The notes under the pieces were generated by a model that was not told the origin of the DNA, did no database searches, and was given only the letters and a program-made list of their open reading frames with translations. A stretch of DNA of 64,000 nucleotides from positions 14,323,147-14,387,146 of the forward strand of contig NC_133238.1 of NCBI RefSeq assembly GCF_040436345.1, read 5' to 3'. How positions within the stretch are numbered: position 1 is the stretch's first letter; each line of letters begins with the position of its first letter. The position numbers and the translations under genes were made by a program. Positions 49,523 to 60,342 of this stretch are shown here, piece after piece. Source of the stretch: Pagrus major. Its lineage: Eukaryota; Chordata; Actinopteri; Spariformes; Sparidae.

Positions 49523-51120
49523 GTTTTCTGTTATTTATGATGATGATGGAATTTGTTTTTTAATGGTTGCTGTCATTAAAAGATAAACAACTCGTTTTAT
49601 AATAATTAGTGGGATTTAAGAACAGTAGTTTTGTTTCTTTTGTTTTTAAACGAACTGATATTAAAACATGTAAAAGTCGTTAGCTTCTGTTCTGTCTCAT
49701 CACTCTGATCTGTCTTCATCATCTCTACCATGACTTGTTATGTAAACCTTCACTTCTCATTTTATATTTTATGTTTTTATCAACTTCAAAGTCTTTTAAT
49801 TAACAGCTTCAGAGTCATTTAGCTGCTTCTGTGTAAAAAAATATTAAGGCTCAATATGTAAGAATTGGCCTCCTGTCACACTCAATACAAAGCACATCAC
49901 TAAATGCTAACTGTAGCTGCTGTTAGCTAGTTAGCTCAGTTAGCCGTGCAGTTAGTTGACAAGCTAACATTGTGAAAGAAGCGTCTGTAAAATGGTGGAG
50001 CCAATTTTTTTGAGTGTCACAACCCCAGTTGGAAAGTTTAGAAGAGCCGCACGATTAAATTATTTTATCTCTATTCAAGTTAGACGGGCGCTAAACAGGA
50101 AGTTAGCGGCTCGGTCGGCGAACGATCCGGGAAGTCGAGCTTCAAAGTAGGAATGAACAGGTCTCCACCTCCAACGCTGCGTCCAGACTGAATGTAGCTG
50201 TGGGCTAGCTGGTTAGCATGCTAGTAGATATCTGTGTAACAGTACGTAGACGTCATAACGTTGAAATATGGTATTTTCTGTTAAGTTTTGGATGTTTTCT
50301 TGTATATTGCACCTACAACACTGCACATGAACATCTGGACTGAGTTTGATCAAATAAACACTTTGAACTGTAAACTGACCGTCGTCATCTTCACTACAAA
50401 CTGTGAGTCAGCTGATCGTCACAAGCACCGTTGTTATCTGAGCGTTTCAAAATGTGATGCAGCATGTAATCTGTAAAGTAACTAGTAACTAAAGTAATCT
50501 AATAAATGTAGTGGAGTGGAAGTATAACGTAACTGAAAATGGAAAGAGTCAAGTAAAGTACAAGTACCTCAAAACTGTACTTGAGTAAATGTACTCAGTT
50601 ACATTTCATCACTGATTAGATTATAGTGTAATGATACTGCAGTCAAAAAAGAGTACTGTACCTGAGTACCTATACATTTGAAGTACTTGTACTTCACTTG
50701 TCCCGTCCTGTCCTGTCCCGTCTTGTCTTGTCCTGTCCTGTCTTGTCTTGTCCTGTCCTGTCCTGTCCCGTCTTGTCCCGTCCTGTCTTGTCTTCGTCTC
50801 CCAGCCTCACATTAAAGAGGCAGTCATGATTTTTGGAGTATTTTTAAAATGAAGATGTAAAACAAGATGGCCACAAGATGTCGCCATATCACTGCACTGA
50901 CACTCCTTCTGGTCCTTATAAGGGGAAGGAGGCGGGTCAGACTGCCAGGTGAAAGTTCACACTGTGTGAGTGTGTGTGAGTGTGTGTGTGAGTGTGTGTC
51001 TGACAGCAGCAGCTGCTGCAGCACAAACACTCAGCAGACCTGAGCAGAAAACATGTGGAGCTGCTGAACTGGGTCAGACTGTGTTCGTCCTCTCAGCCTG
51101 CAGGACCTCAGACAGCCGTC
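49523..51120. other. intergenic interval before the SLC22-like gene
   Basis: No gene seen. It holds a TACTT-rich repeat (50460-50700), a TGTCC/TTGTC pentamer array (50699-50793) and GTGTGAGTGTGTGT-type sequence just before the transporter exon, which is probably its 5' UTR. Confidence 0.5.
50699..50793. repeat. (TGTCC/CGTCT/TTGTC)n pentanucleotide array
   Basis: About 95 bp of pentamers CCTGT, CCCGT and CTTGT, upstream of the transporter gene. Confidence 0.9.
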
Positions 51121-53353
51121 ATGTCTCCGCTGCAGCTGTCCGTCTACTGGCGCCTCTCTCTCGTCTTCTTCTTCACCTCTTTCCTCTTCTTTCTCGACAT
51201 TTTCACGGCCGCCATCGTCGCGGCTACTTGTCACCTCGGCAACATCACCGGTGCCGGCGCTCGGCACGGAACGTTGGAGAGCAACCAATCACAGCCCGGG
51301 CAGGATGAAGCCGATTGGACGACGGAGAGCGGGAACGGAGACGTGAGTGGTGATCACCATGTTTAATATATTTCAATTTGAGTTCAGCGACGTTTTTCTG
51401 TAAAATACTTTTAAACCTGAACGTTTTCCTGCCGGAACAAGTGAACAGGAGCTTTAGAGACACCTTTTTGTTCCAGAGGTAGCCTAGCATTTGAGCTAGC
51501 TTAGCACAAAGATTGGAAGCAGGGGGAACAGCTAATGTTAGCCTAGCTCCACCACGAGATGAAAACGCTTTAACTGATTAACCTGTTGTTTGTTTTATCG
51601 CTAACGAGCCAGTCACCAATTCATCCTGCAGTTAAACTGAGCTGCTCCTCCGTCTTTGTGCAGTTCAGCTCTTTTCACACTTTAAATATTTAATTGTTGT
51701 TCGTTCATAAAAATACATTTGATGACATCATGTCGGGAAAGAGGAAATATGTAAGAAAGAAATGAAGTAAAATGATCAACAGAAGGTAAATAAATGACAT
51801 CATGGTCAACAACCATGTTTCTGTCCCTCGACTTTACAGAAAAGAAACACATCTGAAAAACACTCCATATTATATTTTATGATAAAACAACAGGTTATTT
51901 GAACATTTACTGTTCTCGAGTCGTCAATTTGTTGAGATTTGTTTTTCATCACTTATTTAACTTCAAGTCGTGTTTAGAAGGAAAGTGTTGTTTTCAAATA
52001 TGTGACAGAAATGACATCAAAATATCAAAAACAAATCAATATTTAAAAATATATCATGAGAGTAATCGTCAGCTGTTACCGTGTGACATCACTTTACTTC
52101 CTGAAGCTTTATGAAGAAAGCAGCTGGTTGGTCAGAATATAAATGGATTGAATGTGTGAGTGGTTTGATGCCCTGTGGCAGCCATTTTATTTACCTTATT
52201 TATACCTAACACCGGTAAAATAAAGATAAGAAGTCATGAAGCTTTTAAAGTTTAAATGTTAGAAACGGAAGTCCATTTTCTTTTTACTGAGATTTATATT
52301 GAGCAATTGAAAATATACAGAAAATACAATACCTCGTGGAGGAAATGCAACTTAGATGAGGATACAGTCAAATAAAATAAATGAGTCGTCCTGGTCCCCG
52401 AGCTCCCGGCCCGAACCGCTAGCTGCACAGCTAACGGTGCTAACTCGACACCACTGAGCCCGGTTCTGCTCCAGGTTTCTGCCTGTCAGGCGCTGTCACC
52501 AGGTGCTGCTCATGTTGGGTCTGAATAATGAATCAAGCAGTTTGGTTCAGACCTGCTCAGTGTGGAAAGTGTCATGAGACGACTTTAGTTGTGAACTGGT
52601 GCGATACAAATAAAGAATGATTGATTACTGCTCATTAATTTAGTTGATACTGTGCTGGTATTAACCCGGTAGGAGTTTGGTCCCTCGGCTTTCAGCCTCT
52701 TTGAGCCTTTAGGTCTCAGATTTAGCCTCTTGGGAGCAACAGGCTTCAGGTGCAGCGAGCAGGTGTTTGGATGATGGATGTCCGGGCCATGACGACAGTC
52801 TGATCCTGAATCACTAAACATCTCAGTTACAGCTACTCAAAGTGAAATCATTGTTGGGTCCTGAGTTTGCATTTGGACCAGCAGGGGCCCAACAGTTTGT
52901 CTTCAGTAACATATTTGTGTGTGTGTGTCAGTCAGTGTGTGGTTGGACAGACTTGTTGTCCTACGGTCAGACTCTCTACATGGTCGGCTTGCTGCTGGGC
53001 TCTCTGGTTGGAGGAGCCATCTCTGACCGGTACGAACACACACATCACACACACCGTTCTGTGACGCCAGCTGCTTCTACTCCATTACTTCTGTCTGTGC
53101 AGGTACGGGAAGCGTCCGGTGCTGCTGGTGTGTGTGTGCTTGCACGCTGTGTGCGGCCTCGTGCCTGCCGTCCTTCCTCAGCCGCACCTCTTCCTCGCCA
53201 TTCGCTGCCTGACGGGCGTCTGCTGCTGCTGCATCAACATCTGCTCCTTCAGTCTGGGTAACTCTCTCCCCTTCCTCCTCCTTTAATTACCAGCAGTCTG
53301 GCCTCAGTGTTTGTGGTTGACTGGCTGACCGGTGAGTCTGATTGGACCACGGT

Positions 53354-53390
<37 letters not shown>

Positions 53391-56300
53391 CTGATGAAGA
53401 GCACGTGGACCAGGCTGAGTGCTAATGAAGCGAGTCAGCTTCCAGCAGCTTCCTGACCTCTGACCTGAGCTCTGATTGGAGGAGATGTTTGAAATACTCT
53501 TTGGGTGCAGCAGGTTCATTACAGCCTAAAATACCTGAGGAAGATTTCAGACTTGCACCAGCAGTGGAGTTAAACTTGTGAAGTTTGTCCTGACGGTGGT
53601 TGATTAAAATCAACAGAGATCTCACAGGTTGACTTGTTGTTAATATATCAGAGCTTTAATTGATTTCACTTCATCAGAATATTTCTCTGCAATGTGTCCT
53701 GGAAGTTGGTCACATTTGAGCAGCCAGGAGCTTCTTTGTTCGCCCTGGGACCTACAACAGCCAACGAGAGAGTCGGCAATGTACAGTTTATATCAGTTTT
53801 GTAAGCCTGTATGGTCGAAGTCTTCATATTTAAGTTCAACATCAGGGAAGCACCAAGCATCGATGACGTAAACACCAAGTCCACGTCTCCTCATCCCGCT
53901 GTAGCTCTGCACTCTGTCAGCTTTGCAACAGCTTGATCTGAGATGTTATGGTGGAGACGGGTCTGTGTAAAGACATGGTGAAGACAGGTCTCTGTAAAGA
54001 TGTGATGGAGACAGGTCTCTATAAAGACATGGTGAAGACAGGTCTCTGTAAAGATGTGGTGAAGACAGGTCTCTGTAAAGACGTGGTGGAGACAGGTCTC
54101 TGTAAAGATGTTGTGGAGACAGGTCTCTGTAAAGATGTTGTGGAGACAGGTCTCTGTAAAGACGTGGTGGAGAAAGGGCTCTGTAAAGACGTGGTGGAGA
54201 AAGGGCTCTGTAAAGACGTGGTGGAGACAGGTCTCTGTAAAGACGTGGTGTAAACGGGCCGTGATCGTCTCAAAGTCCGCAGCTCTTCATCCGAAACTCA
54301 CACTTTCTTTCTTTCTTTCTTTCTTTGATTCATTCTGTCAGGTTATTCTTGTTTCAGCGTTAACGCTGAAAAAAAAAATCACAGTTAAAAACTCACATGT
54401 AGTGAAACTTGGAGGAGCTACCAGCTGCTGCATCTGCAGCGCCGCTGTTGCCATGACAGTGTATACATACAGGAGTAGCTTCTGGTTTGGTGGTTTTGTT
54501 TCCATGTGCAGAGATCTGTGAACTGACCCTTTAAGACAAACTGTGTGTGTGTTGCAGTGGTGGAGTGGACCCTCCCTGCCGCTCGCCTCTGGCCACCGGC
54601 CTTCCTGCCGTTCTGCTTCAGTCTTGGGACGATGGGCGGAGCTCCGCTGGCCTGGCTCAGCCCCACCTGGAGACAGCTGCACCTGTCGCTGGCTCTGCCT
54701 CAGCTCGTCTGTCTGCCACTCTTCCTGTAGGTGCACACACCTGTCTACCTGTCTGCTATGACTCTTTTAATGAGTTAACTCTTTTTCTGTGTCTTTGCAG
54801 GTCCATCCCAGAGTCTCCTCGCTGGTTGTTGTTAAAAAGGAGGACAGATGCTCTGGACAGTTACCGTAGGAACAGCCCTGCAGACAAACACTGTCTGGAC
54901 CTGGTAAATACACTCGTATCTCCTAACAAGTACTGTGAGTATATCACAGCCTGATGGACCTTCTTCCTCTGGGCAACTGTGGATTCATCCACCGCTGAAA
55001 ACAGTCCCCAACAATTCTGATAATGATGTTGAATTATTCAGCAACAAAGTTGAAATATTTTAAAATAATGAAATAAAAAATAATAGAAATCCAAAAAAGT
55101 AAACACTGTTGCCTTTCTGTCGATCGGTGATATAATTCATCAACATCAAACGTTATTGTAAAGACGTGATGGAGACAGGTCTCTGTAAAGATATGATGGA
55201 GACAGGTCTGTGTAAAGACGTGGTGGAGACAGGTCTCTGTAAAGACGTGGTGGAGACAGGTCTCTGTAAAGACGTGATGGAGACAGGTCTCTGTAAAGAT
55301 GTGGTGGAGACAGGTCTGTGTAAAGACGTGGTGGAGACAGGTCTCTGTAAAGACGTGATGGAGACAGGTCTGTGTAAAGACGTGGTGGAGACAGGTCTGT
55401 GTAAAGACGTGGTGGAGACAGGTCTCTGTAAAGATGTGATGGAGACAGGTCTGTGTAAAGACGTGGTGGAGACAGGTCTCTGTAAAGACGTGATGGAGAC
55501 AGGTCTGTGTAAAGACGTGGTGGAGACAGGTCTCTGTAAAGATGTGATGGAGACAGGTCTCTGTAAAGACGTGGTGGAGACAGGTCTCTGTAAAGACGTG
55601 GTGGAGACAGGTCTAATATTTTAAATATTGTAATATATTATTATATATAATTTGTGACGGACAGACAAACATGTTGCTGGTTCGAGTTTCATTCTTGGCT
55701 GGATGTCCGTTGTCTTTAATCATCTTTGTCTCTTTGTAAATGATCACGATGGAAACATCCTGACTGTCAGTGTTAGTCAATGACTGAACCCTGTGTGTGT
55801 GTGCGTGTGCGTGTGTGTGTGTAGCTGTTGGACTCGGCCTGGTCTGACTTGCAGAAAGCCACCGAGGCCCAGGAGGAGCCGCCTCCTGGAGGCCACGCCC
55901 CCAGTGACATCATGCACCTGAGACACCCGACCGTCCTGCTGCGGCTGTTCATCATGAGCTACCTGAGGTAAACACACCAACACGTCAGCGTTTCATACAA
56001 ACTATAAAGAAACACAAAATAGGAGACTAGTATTATGAAGTTTATTGTTATTATTATTTTATTATTTAATTTACTTTTACTTGTACTTTTGATACTTAAG
56101 TACATTTAATATGAGATACTTGAGGCTTCTACTCGAGTACTATTCATATGAGTGACTTTCACTTTGCCAAAGTAATATTTTAACACCATATCTTTACTTT
56201 TTTCAGAAACATTGATACTCCTGCTACTACTGTTTATCAGTGATGGAATTTAACTAAATACATTTACTCAAATACTGTACAAAGTAGGTACAACTTTTGA

Positions 56301-57946
56301 GGTACTACTTGAGGTACTACTTTATACTTCCACTTCACAACATTTTGGAGACAAGTACTATTGTTTTTACTCCACTACATTTATTAGATTACTTTAGTTA
56401 CTAGTTACTTTACAGATTACATGCTGCATCACATTTTTAAATGAATTGATTTTCTTATCAATCGGATAAAAACAGCAATTTTGATGATCAGCTGACTCAC
56501 AGTATACAGTGTACATGTAAATATATGGATCAGTTACTTTACTGAAATACAGGGGAAGAATCTGCAGTTACATTTTGAACCTCAAACATATCAAATCTTT
56601 ACCTTCACCACAGTCCTGACCTTCATCGCTGTACGTTCTTCTGTTTTTTCCACCATTCCGTGAAAACATTTGCCACTAATACTATAAATGATGCAATGGA
56701 AACTCTGTCTTCCCATCATGCAGTGCAGCATCGGCACTGACGTACTTCGGCATCTGTATGAACATCGGTTCGTTTGGCGTCGGCGTCTACTCCGCCCAGT
56801 TCTTCTCCGGCCTATCAGAGGCTCCCTGCCTGCTCATCCCATTGGTTCGCCTTGGACGCCGCCCACTGAGCGTGCTCGCTCTGTTCCTGAGTGGAGCGGC
56901 CTGCTTCCTGTCATTACTGCTGTCCAGATACAACGGTGAAATATCTACACTTCTCTCTGATCAACAATCAGAATTACAGCTTGTTACAGAGCGCTAGTTT
57001 ACTAACAAAGTCCCTCAAAACATTAACAATAGGGTCATGATTTTAGACATTATTATAATGTTTGCATTTTAAAAACATCAACTTAAAATACTTCCTTAAC
57101 ATCAGTATTTAAAAAAACATGTTGTTGCTAATGTTTGTATTGATAACATGCTAAATCATTAACTAGAGGCTAAAGGTTAAGGGTTAGGGTTAAATATATA
57201 AAAAAAATATGTTATTTTGTTAAACTCTATAAAAATATGAGCAAATGTAACAAATATTAAATGTAAACTTCTGGTTAATTTTCTCACAGAATATTGTTAT
57301 ATCTGCATGCCAAAGTATCTAATTTTTATTACATTAGCATGCTAAAAGTTTGACTTTTAATTATTGATAAACATTTGCAAATATAACAAATATTAAACAT
57401 TAACTTCAGGTAGGTGTTGTACATATTATTATATTAATATTCATATACCTAAATATTTATTTTTCATTATACTAACATGAATAAATAAATAATGATACGC
57501 CAGTGTTTGAAACATACTACAGAAAATGTAAAAAAAATTAAAAATTTTAATACTATTTTTTAGCTGAAAGAAGCATGTTTCTTAAAAATAGGTGATATTT
57601 TGAAATATGTCATCAGTGGCAGTAGATTTTAGGGACAGACAGGAATATGTCGTCTGCATAAAGGTGGATGTTTTTTTTTTAACTCATATCTTAGTCTAAC
57701 GTTTTTAAACATGATTGTAATGTAATTATAGCTAATGGATGTCCTGAAGCTCTGGACTGAGCTGTCTCTGAGAAACAAAAGGATCCTATCTGACATGTTA
57801 TTGATCAGTGATCAGGTAATCTTGATTCTGTGTGCAGCTGAGCCGGTGCTGGTGATGAGTCTGGCTCTTCTGGGGAAACTCTGCATCCTGGCTGCCATCT
57901 TCATCTCTATTCTGTACAGCATTGAGCTGTTCCCCACTGTGGTCAG

Positions 57947-57996
<50 letters not shown>

Positions 57997-59564
57997 AGAG
58001 GTTTACCTGCCTATATATAATGGTAACGGTGTCATTGTAATACAGACAGCGGTGTGTGTCGTTGGTCAACTTGTGTTTCCGGCTCGGCTGTCTGGTCAAC
58101 TCCCTTGTCCCCCCCAACCCGAATGGAGCAATCTCATTGGCTGCCATGGTTGTGTACAGCAGTGGACCAATCGTAGGCTGCAGCCTGTGCCTGCTGCTGC
58201 CTGAGACCAGTGGCGTCCCACTTCCTGATTCGGTGGAGGACTGTGACAGGCAGCCTCGGCCTTGCCCACCTAGCATGGGTGCCCTCTGGAGGACACGGTG
58301 AGAAAGACGCATATAAAACTTTATTTACCTCAGCTACCAGAGAGGCTTTTAATTGAAGATCATTTTTACAGTTACAGTTCCCATTTCTTTACCAGGCACC
58401 TGAATATTTCCTCATACAAACATGTTTTAAGGGTTCATTTTCAGTGATATTGTTATGACATTTGAACTTGGACCATGTAAGACGATATGATGTGGACCTG
58501 TTGTGTTTTCCAGCCTACAGGGGCAGTTACAGCTCATCTTGCAGACTGATTTTTGCATTAAAACATTCAGGCAAGAAAATTGAATAAATGTTTCAGTCTC
58601 TACAAAACAAATATACGTCTAGTATGAACTGGGTCCATCTCCAGGGTGTTTAACACTAGAAAGTTTCTACTTTCTTCTTATTTCCCCTTTTTGAAACACT
58701 TCTGTCATGACTTTCTTGTTCTTTCACTACAGCATTTTTAATATTTAGATTTTTTCAAAGGCAGATTTTAAGCAAAAATCTCTGAAACCATTCAGTTCGT
58801 ATTGTGAACATTAATATTTTTATTAATGTAGATGCATCCTTGAACAATTTACAGTTTTCATTCTCTCAGAATTTCTTTCATATTCAGGAAAAATGGAAAT
58901 CAAAAAATCAAATCGAATCAGGAATTCAGCAGCTCTGATGATGTTTGTTCAAAACAACAGAACAGGATCTACGATTCTTTTCCTGGGCTGTTATCATCTT
59001 CTTCACAAATGTTGCACAGATTTTCGGGCACTATATTAAAAAAATAAAGCATAAAGCAACCACAAATGGGAGATGCCATAACATAACACAGTCATAATTT
59101 ACTTACTTAACATATAAAACTACAAACCCCGAGTTTATAAGAAATGTTTTTTACAAGATTGAGCTACTTTGAAACAGTCTGATCAAATTTCTAATCCTTA
59201 AAGTCTCAAAGACAAGATGTCGTCATCAGAAACATATTTTCATTCAGTCTCACAACTCCAAACGTTGCTGTTGACGTTTAACTACATTTCTCTTTATTTC
59301 AACATCAGAGTTCAACACTCGTCAACACTCTGGCTTCACAGAAAGCTGCAGGCTTCAATTCAACACTATTGTGCAACAAACACACACACATGTACACACA
59401 CACAACACGTGGAGCTTCTGATGTGAGTCACGTTTTCAGTCACGTTGCAACAACCTGAACATTAAAATTCACTTTTCAAGAAGCAGAAAGTCACACATCC
59501 ATAGAGAAATAAACCACATCACACAAACATTAACAGCTGCAGAGTGAATCATTCTCCCGAGTTA

Positions 59565-59603
<39 letters not shown>

Positions 59604-59681
59604 AAGTTGGTGAGCAGCCAAACCAGGAAAACGGAGATCCCCCCTGCAGAGAAAGACGACACGCACACAGGACTGATCTGA
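51121..59681 (+). CDS. SLC22-family (organic ion) transporter, 12-helix MFS protein, complete
   Basis: Ten exons join in frame: 51121-51342, 52932-53029, 53103-53257, 54558-54726, 54801-54903, 55825-55967, 56724-56935, 57838-57946, 58046-58297, 59603-59681 (TGA), 513 residues. Helix 1 is VFFFTSFLFFLDIFTAAIVAA. The MFS loop motif after helix 2 reads GGAISDRYGKRPVLLV. SLC22 signatures follow: LTGVCCCCINICSFSLVVEW, the post-helix-6 motif SIPESPRWLLLKRR, FGICMNIGSFGVGVYSAQFF (helix 7), SIELFPTVVR (helix 11) and CLLLPETSGVPLPD after helix 12. Members carry organic anions, cations or zwitterions across the plasma membrane. The substrate cannot be inferred. The loop between helices 1 and 2 is only about 55-60 residues, versus about 110 in classic OCT/OAT proteins; this recalls the SLC22A17/23/31 group, but I cannot assign a member. 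AATAAA is at 59858. Confidence 0.9.
52455..52625 (+). repeat. retroposon-like repeat with AATAAAGAATGATT tail
   Basis: Forward copy in intron 1 of the transporter gene with the family blocks GGTTCTGCTCCAGGTTTCTG, TCACCAGGTGCTGCTCATG and AAGTGTCATGAGACGACTT. Confidence 0.7.
53948..54254. repeat. 27-bp minisatellite in transporter intron 3
   Basis: About eleven units of GTCTCTGTAAAGACGTGGTG plus GAGACAG. The period is 27 bp, so frames stay open (KDVVETGLC repeats on +). The same unit forms the array at 55159-55615 in intron 5. Confidence 0.95.
55159..55615. repeat. 27-bp minisatellite in transporter intron 5 (same unit as intron 3)
   Basis: About seventeen copies of the 27-bp unit, with variants GTGGTG/GTGATG and TCTCTG/TCTGTG giving a higher-order pattern. 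It follows AT-rich DNA and lies 0.2 kb before the exon at 55825. Confidence 0.95.
57950..57993. repeat. (AC)n microsatellite starting at the transporter exon 8 donor
   Basis: The intron starts GTACACAC.. so the donor is continuous with a CA run of about 44 bp. Confidence 0.93.
59566..59596. repeat. (TG)n tract before the last transporter exon
   Basis: About 15 TG copies followed by TTTTCAG form the acceptor of the exon at 59603. Confidence 0.93.
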
Positions 59682-59857
59682 ACAGTCAGTGTTTAAACTG
59701 TAACAAACAACTTTAATGTTTGTTTGTGTTTAGTTGTGATGTTAAATTAAAGACCAAAGAAGAAGAGAGTGATCAGTGTGTGAAGAGAAGAAGAGTGTTT
59801 GTTTTATTCTCGTTGTTGTTATTTTGTTGTCACTTTGTTCTGTTTTATCACTGTGAA

Positions 59858-59863
59858 AATAAA
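59858..59863 (+). other. polyadenylation signal of the SLC22-like gene
   Basis: AATAAA 177 nt past the stop codon in a T-rich context. Confidence 0.65.
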
Positions 59864-59919
59864 CTTTTATTGATCAGAATTCAAGAAGTGTTCATGTGTT
59901 TTACACAACGACAACCTCC

Positions 59920-60342
59920 AGAGGTGAAGTACCGAAAACTGCAGTTCTTCTGACGGCCACTTGAGGCTCTAAGACTGAGTCAATCCCCATAAGAGCCCAT
60001 GTTAAAATGTCCAACTTTACAGCAGGAATAAACACGTTTATCTGACACATGATCTGTGTTCTGTGTGGTTAATTGGACTGACAGACGGGAGGGGAGGGAC
60101 AGACGCCGGTGTTTTGGATTAAGGAGCGACTCTGTTAGCGTTAGCTTGCAGAGTTTGATTTTAAACTTTTGGTATTAAAACATGGATTTATGATAACGAG
60201 CCGCTGAGCAGCTGAAATCCAGTGATGTGCTGTAATTCTTTATTCCTGCTGAGTGGAGGGAAACGTAGTTTACATCATGAAGTACAGAGAAGATAACGGA
60301 GAGGAACCCAGTCTCTGGTCAGTGCTGACTTCACTCAGAGTA
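59920..60342. mobile_element. unnamed dispersed element, copy 2 (inverted relative to 37949-38595)
   Basis: The reverse complement matches the copy at 37949-38595 through several blocks (TGTGTGGTTAATTGGACTGA, TTTTGGATTAAGGAGCGAC, ATAACGAGCCGCTGAGCAGCT, the 'GAGGAACCCAGTCTCTGGTC' block). It starts shortly after the transporter polyadenylation signal. Confidence 0.65.

Noticed and set aside
53948-55624. Open frames of KDVVETGLC repeats (also the antisense frame)
   Set aside because: The minisatellite period is 27 bp, so frames remain open by arithmetic; both lie in transporter introns.
55660-55700. GGTTCGAGTTTC resembling a tRNA T-loop
   Set aside because: No matching acceptor stem, D-arm or anticodon arm around it.
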